Shown here piece after piece: positions 58,600-64,000 of a stretch of 64,000 nt of DNA. The stretch spans positions 124,001 through 188,000 of the forward strand of contig BCKC01000002.1 in the NCBI GenBank assembly GCA_001600455.1, given 5' to 3'. Positions within the stretch are counted from its first letter, which is position 1. Each line of letters opens with the position of its first letter. The DNA comes from Endocalyx cinctus (Eukaryota > Ascomycota > Sordariomycetes > Amphisphaeriales > Apiosporaceae). A model generated the notes under the pieces. That model did no database searches. It had not been told where the DNA came from and worked only from the letters and a program-made list of their open reading frames with translations. The translations under genes were made by a program, and so were the position numbers.

Positions 58600-60617
58600 C
58601 TTGGGTGATGATCGACGGACTTGATGTATAGTAAAGGTGGGTTGGAGAACTATGTGGAGGGAGACTGGTGAGAAAGGAGGAGTCCGTTTCGAATTACTGA
58701 AAGACCAGCTAGTTATATATGTGTGAACTCAGTGACATAGTAAACACACTTTCAAATATGTTAGAGGGAGTTCAGCCTCCTAATTATATCGTTTTCAGCT
58801 TCTTGGAGTTGAGTTTTTTTTTAAAGTGAGAGACATAATGACTACTGCAATTAGAAATCATTGTTTATATGCATATAATAAGGTCAGACGTGTCACTAAA
58901 TTCACACAGATAAGCATGGAGGAATACGATATTTTCTCAGTTATAGATGTTAAGGACGAATTCTTTTTATGTGATAGAATGATATCTCCTACCAAAATTC
59001 TACATGTGATATATGACAATGGGCTCTCAGGATCAGACGCTGTTATCTTCTTTTTTTTTTTTTTTTTTTTTGGACTGGTATCTGCTGGTTTTATATGACA
59101 GCCAGGTAGCTTTCCAACCTACATATGCCATTATAGTCAACCAAAAGTGATGCACTACACTTCTCATCGATTACATATATGTGTTAAGGAAGAGAAGAGA
59201 ATAAAGAGGAGAAAATGATATTGAAGATTTCCCGGATTTCCTCATTTTTGTGTTGTTATAACTTTCCATAGATTTTACACCATTTATTAAATGTATGTCG
59301 AGTAATTATGCCAAAATTTTGCCTAGCATCTAAGAATCAATGATTTAATTAACCTCACTGAAGGAGGGAGTTTACATCAGGTCTCTGCACGAAGGCTAAA
59401 GCTATGCATCTACTCAAATGTCAACCCGGCTCTATGTGCACCTATCTATGGTCTAATCCTACAATCATTTGTTTATTTGTTTATTTGTTTACTCTTGGAA
59501 GAGATGCATCCATGAATATTACGTTCATCCACTTTGGTCTGTTATGATCTGGTCCTAATATATGTCTGTGCGTTCCTTGAGTGCAGCATAACTCAAGATC
59601 TCGGCCTATATGCTCATCTCTTTTGGATTCCATTGGAGGCTTTCATATGGCTAGAACAAGAACACCTTTCTGGCCGAGACTAATTAATTACGTGCGATCA
59701 TGAAATTGAAGCTGGTTTTTTTTTCAGTATCATACCGGCTGACTTGTCGACATAAGCATTAATAACCATAAGCTGTAGCGATAACAGCCCCCATTTGATA
59801 GAAAGGGTTAAAATTTAACTATATTCGTATTATTTATATTGTTATGATAAATTATCTAACCTACGATAGTATAATCACAGCCTTCCGAGCCCCCTTTTCA
59901 ACATGTTATATTTCAACGTAGTTTGTGTATGTTGAGATAGATAAAGCTGAAACATCTCTAAAATAGCCCAGATTCCTAAATTTGAAACATCTTGATAATA
60001 TATATATTGCAAAAACGCTAAAAAGCATATTTAATCTCTACAAAATATAGAGGCTGGCATATTCTTGGTGTATTTTCAGAGAAAGGTGTATTGTCAGGTT
60101 CATGTCTCACGTCTAAGCGAGTAATTCAATTTATATAGAAAACTGTGACAGAAGTGGCACTGAATGGGACCTGGTTTCGGAGGCCTAATACATAGTAAAA
60201 TTAGGGGGTGGAATCAAACTCACCAACCCGGTCCGAGAGATTGACCAACCCTGTAATTACGTATTACCAGCTCTGAAAGCATTATAAATATGGTGCTGAG
60301 CTCCCTCTTGGTTCATAAAAGTATATCGAGCCTTAAGCCCTAATCCAAACAATTATTTACATAGTACACTTTATATGACTACCAAGCTCCCAATTCGCCT
60401 CTACAAGCTCTAACGCTTTCATCAAAACAGTAGGAATATATTGTTATGACTTCTTCACGTCGTCTTAATTGATTGTTTTCTACTATGAGATTGTGGCTTC
60501 ATGGGTTTGGATGTATTTATGCGAAATGTAATTATTTTGCTGGATTTTGAGAGATTTGGAAAACTAGAAATGCCCGAGGAAAATTAGCACAATTAATTTG
60601 AGGAAGTAGGTTATTTA
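58600..60617. other. Intergenic region, AT-rich
   Basis: No supported gene. A T-run lies near 59051-59070 and a (TTTGTTTA) repeat at about 59467-59491. Confidence 0.45.
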
Positions 60618-61345
60618 TTGGGTCCTGTCTTCTCACTTCCCGAAATTCGCATATCGCTCTATAAAGTTGGATGTGGTCAACAAGATGTATCTGAGACGCT
60701 AGACCTTCAGAAGATCGTAAGCCAGGTAAAGGAATGGTATGCGAAATGGCACGATCAGCATCCATCTACGGATATCACGTACGCGGATCTGGTACAAATG
60801 GATGCGACCGAGTATTTAATCCTTCGCCGGCCGACCGGACAGCGATTTCGTCAATCAGATCAAACTTCTTCCCAGACCAACCAACAGTGCAGACTATCTT
60901 TTGAATCTGTTCGAGAACAAGACGATCTCGGCGCGAGGATTAGCAGCATTGGTAGGTGCGCACTCGACTAGCGAGCAATTTTTCTTCGACCTGAGCCGGG
61001 TTGGCGACCCACAGGACAGCACTCCAGATGTATGCGATATACTGCTTTACGGACAAATACTCTGATCTGTTGCTACGCCAGATAGCGTTCTTATCTTTCC
61101 TCCGATTTGTATCTATCGCAGTATCCTACCATGTCTCAGGAGTGGGTGAAGTTTTCTCAGGCTCCGCCGACTTGGAACTAAGTAATTAAGAAGCAAAGAA
61201 ACCCATTTCGATTCATATGCTATTACAGATTCCACTTTCAAAGCTTTTGGCATTTTACTCGGGAATATACCCGCTTGAGGCTTCTTGGTGTTAACTGCAT
61301 CAATCTTATGAATGAGTGTACCAAGGTATTTCCTCCCACCATTAA
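60618..61345 (+). pseudogene. Frameshifted fungal heme peroxidase relic (class II-like)
   Basis: Successive frames give peroxidase segments in order. QKIVSQVKEWYAKWHDQHP and DITYADLVQM lie at about 60705-60805. After a frameshift come PDSDFVNQIKLLPRPTNSADY, trimmed here to its first residues, and TISARGLAALVGAHSTSEQ (about 60930-60985), where His is the proximal heme ligand. A stop follows LLYGQIL. Further on are QYPTMSQEWVKFSQAPPTW (about 61115-61180) and RLRLLGVNCINLMNEC (about 61270-61320), which match the C-terminal end of such enzymes. Several frameshifts and stops make it non-functional. I cannot see the distal-His N-terminal part. A parent extracellular peroxidase would fit the CE15 esterase nearby. 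Confidence 0.75.
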
Positions 61346-62589
61346 AATAAATGGATTACATTATACTAGCCGACGTGGTACTTAGGATGAAAGTTCTAAT
61401 GTCGTTTCTAGTGTTTACTTCGGTAGATATAAGTGTTGAAGGATGAATGTTAGTATAATCCGTAGATAAGCAGATAAGTTAGTCGATGACAAAGTGAGTA
61501 ATTTCTGCTTGTTTTGGGATGAAATATCCTACGTGATGAAAGACCACAGAGATTTAAATTGGTTAGCAGGCCAATAATTCAGCATCTTGATGATTGATTA
61601 GTTATTCCATTTCGGATTCCGGTACCAAGATTTCATTAATCTGGGATATAGTAAAATCTGCGATTATATCCCGTAGTAAGATCCGGACACCGGTCATGAC
61701 AATTATCTCTTTACACGGTTCAATCACCGAAAACCTGCAGAAAAATCATGTTACGATCGCCGTAATTATCTGTGTTGGTAGTTTTCTCCCATGATTTTAA
61801 TTTCTGGACAAATATTTTATTACTGATAATGATGAGCTCATCGCTGGGGCGCGTCATCAATGTTAAATACATAATAATTGATTCCTCATTAGTGATAGCT
61901 GGTGATTCAGGAAGCATGATAATATGCCCCTCAAGTGACTCAGTTTTATTATATCGTCATTGTTAACAAAAACAAAAGGAAGTATAATGACGCCGAGATT
62001 AAGATCGGTAAAGAGTAAGATGGTGCTTGTTATAGGTCAGATTTACACAAGGTATTTAACGTGAATGCGCATTCGAGACAACTCTTTAAATTTATGGGTT
62101 TCTCTGCGATGCACTGTTCCCGAGTCTTGGCTTGGTATCGAGGCCGACCAAGGAGGTAGGGAGGCGGGGAGGCAGGCAGGAGAGAATATAGATCCACGCT
62201 ACTTTGATACCGAGATCGGTTCGGGCCGAGCCTTTCTATAGATCCGACAGTGAGCTAACCTAGTTGCCTAGGGGATACGACTAAAATATCGCGAGTGCCA
62301 AGATTATTATCCCTGCATTTCCATTAACACAAATGAATACTTTTGTAAGATTCACGTACGGCCATTCAAGCAGCAGCTGAAGTTCATTATTTAAAGCTGA
62401 TATATAATATTGTTTTATCCCTTTTCGTATATGTACTAATAGGCTATTTTCTATTCGAAATGACCAAGTCTCAAAATGGTAAATTTGACATGTATCACCC
62501 TCTTCCATCCAGTACCGTAAACCCGATTCATCCAAACTCCAAGTTCAATATCTGGAAGCGGCATAGATATTTTGATTGAAAATTTCAAT
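61346..62589. other. Intergenic region
   Basis: 3' flank of malate dehydrogenase and the peroxidase relic. It contains a G-rich stretch at about 62152-62182 and a CCTAGTTGCCTAGG motif at 62259-62272. If the alternative last intron of the dehydrogenase is used, its stop is at about 62528. Confidence 0.5.
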
Positions 62590-63714
62590 CTAACAACTCA
62601 CTTGATTAAACACCGTCACGGCCTCTAGTGAAAATGCCAGCTTCTCTAAGTCGGTGAAGTCTGTCGGCGTATCATTTTTCTTCGGCTCGATATGATTTAA
62701 CACAACCTCGGTCTCAGGCTCACTCACGCTCCTGGCGAAAGCAACGCCCTTAGCGATCTGTTTTTGTAGCTCCGGTATACAGTCTCTGACGAGCTTCTCT
62801 TCGTACGCGTTCACTTGAAATAGCGGCGCGCCTTGGGCTCGAATCGCACCCTCTGGTCCAAACTCGATCGGCACGGAGAAGTAGTCAGCCCTCGTGGAAG
62901 AAGCGACCTCTTCACCGCCTGGAATGTCTGCGATGGAGAGAAACACGGGTTCCACGAGACCGCGCTCACCGTTTACCGCGCGCATGATCTTATCCGCCAG
63001 TCGGAATGCGGCCGATGCCATGGAGAGCGTTGCTGAATTGAACCCTCCCTTGGCTTGGACGACTTCTTCGCCGCCCCTCTGTACGCGAGCCGTCAGATAG
63101 TCGAGGTCTCCCGAAGAAGGGATCGTCACGGGAGGCCGGGCCTGGCTGAACAGCGGCACGATCGTCTCGTTCGAGTGACCCCCGATAACGGGGACGGTGG
63201 CGAGGGCCAGGTCGGTACCTGCCGGGTAATACGGCTTGAGGAAGCGCTGGGCGCGGACGACGTCGAGGGTAGTGACTCCGAATACGCGCCGCGGGTTGAA
63301 GACGCCTTCTTGCTTGAGCGTCTCGGCTACGACCGGCAGAGTGCTGTTCACGGGGTTGGTGATGATGAGAACGAACGCGTTCGGGCATACGCGGGCAATG
63401 GAGATGGCTAGAGATTGAACGATTCCCGCGTTTAATCGGAACAGGTCGTCGCGACAAGTCATGCCTGGTTGTCGTGGCACACCTGCGGGAACAAGAACGA
63501 TGCCAGTCCCCTCAAGAGCGCATTTTAGCCCGTCGCTATCTGGTAGATAGCCTGATACTTCACAGTTGGTAGCAATATGTGAAAGATCTGCCGAGACACC
63601 GGGAGTTCCCTTAATGTCGTATAGTGCAAGTTCCGTGACCAGAGGACAAGTCTTCATGAGCAGGGATAAGGGTTGGCCGATGCCACCAGCGGCCCCGAGT
63701 ATAGTAGCTTTCAT
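62590..63714 (-). CDS. NAD-dependent malate dehydrogenase
   Basis: The ATG at 63714 gives [19 protein letters not shown], with the NAD-binding GAAGGIGQ at the extreme N-terminus. The frame upstream has no ATG, so no mitochondrial presequence is visible. Substrate arginines lie in [16 protein letters not shown], followed by NPVNST and the catalytic His in [14 protein letters not shown]. Length is 374 aa, about 40 longer than usual, because a tail after [12 protein letters not shown] continues to VFNQVSC. A GTGAGT donor at 62601 and an acceptor near 62552 could replace the last residues with a short exon ending at 62528. The enzyme interconverts malate and oxaloacetate. Lack of a presequence suggests a cytosolic form; no PTS1 peroxisomal signal is seen at either possible end. 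G/C-ending codons suggest good expression. Confidence 0.9.
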   Translation of the reverse strand: MKATILGAAGGIGQPLSLLMKTCPLVTELALYDIKGTPGVSADLSHIATNCEVSGYLPDSDGLKCALEGTGIVLVPAGVPRQPGMTCRDDLFRLNAGIVQSLAISIARVCPNAFVLIITNPVNSTLPVVAETLKQEGVFNPRRVFGVTTLDVVRAQRFLKPYYPAGTDLALATVPVIGGHSNETIVPLFSQARPPVTIPSSGDLDYLTARVQRGGEEVVQAKGGFNSATLSMASAAFRLADKIMRAVNGERGLVEPVFLSIADIPGGEEVASSTRADYFSVPIEFGPEGAIRAQGAPLFQVNAYEEKLVRDCIPELQKQIAKGVAFARSVSEPETEVVLNHIEPKKNDTPTDFTDLEKLAFSLEAVTVFNQVSC

Positions 63715-64000
63715 TTTCGTGATAGCTGTTTTGAAACAAAGACGAGAATAAAAAAAGGGGTACTGTACAACTTTGGTGGAGAAAAGCAAAGAAAATTAGA
63801 TTGACTTTTATCGTCTGACCTTTAAGCGAAAAGCCATCTTGGAGAGAATCTGCCCCCCTTTTATGCTCTGGACTTTTTTTTTTCCCTCAAGCTATATATC
63901 ACCCTTTTTCTCTTAATATATCGCAGAAGTGCCACGCCTCAGCTCTCTTAAGCATATTTTCTCAACAAATAGCCTCATCGCAACAATGCGATGTCATCAT
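63715..64000. promoter_or_regulatory. Upstream region of malate dehydrogenase
   Basis: It includes a TATATA stretch near 63892-63897 and pyrimidine-rich blocks on either strand. No further gene start is visible before the window edge. Confidence 0.4.

Noticed and set aside
60187..60290. tRNA-like or inverted-repeat look of a segment with GTAATTACGTATTAC
   Set aside because: The stems do not pair as a tRNA, and the palindrome is short; insufficient support.
1..64000. CRISPR arrays, complete transposons, rRNA genes
   Set aside because: None seen: no regularly spaced repeats with unique spacers, no transposase or reverse transcriptase motifs, no rRNA-like sequence.

Overview
The window is nuclear DNA of a filamentous ascomycete, most likely a Sordariomycete (inference). 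The evidence is fungal-type genes with short introns (about 42-130 bp, GTRNGT donors, CTRAY-like branch points), orthologues of fungal housekeeping proteins (Drs1, EB1/Bim1, App1, a HAM1-like protein, malate dehydrogenase, a YGL114W-type OPT transporter) and long AT-rich, gene-poor spacers. No bacterial operon logic applies; most gene models below are spliced models built by hand from reading frames and splice signals. There are two assembly gaps (9813-9928, 35375-35429) and one ambiguous base (51475).

Layout. 1-6.4 kb: an edge-truncated lysine-rich fungal protein and a GC-rich OPT transporter, both on the minus strand. 6.4-13 kb: a long gene-free spacer with homopolymers and a duplicated block around a gap. 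13-15.6 kb: HAM1-like lipid-binding-type protein. 15.6-22.5 kb: repeat-containing spacer with a decayed ABCC transporter and one unrecognised ORF. 22.5-36.7 kb: plus-strand core genes: ankyrin protein, a five-exon Cys/His-containing protein, DRS1 helicase, App1 phosphatidate phosphatase, EB1, and a short chromodomain protein. 37-38.8 kb: secreted type-B carboxylesterase.

41.4-53.1 kb is the most interesting part, a candidate specialised-metabolism cluster. It holds an FAD-linked (BBE-type) oxidase, an unrecognised polytopic membrane protein, an ATP-grasp ligase, a POT/PTR transporter, a cluster-located CDP-alcohol phosphatidyltransferase (phosphatidylserine-synthase type), and an NMNAT-fold nucleotidyltransferase. 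ATP-grasp/PTR and phosphatidyltransferase/nucleotidyltransferase are divergent pairs with shared promoters. No PKS, NRPS or terpene-synthase gene is seen. The set suggests nucleotide activation, head-group transfer and amide-type ligation followed by oxidation and export (inference).

54-64 kb: a small protein with a TATA box, a secreted CE15 glucuronoyl esterase, a small secreted cysteine-containing protein, a frameshifted heme-peroxidase relic and a malate dehydrogenase. The esterases and peroxidase relic fit a plant-biomass-associated lifestyle (inference).
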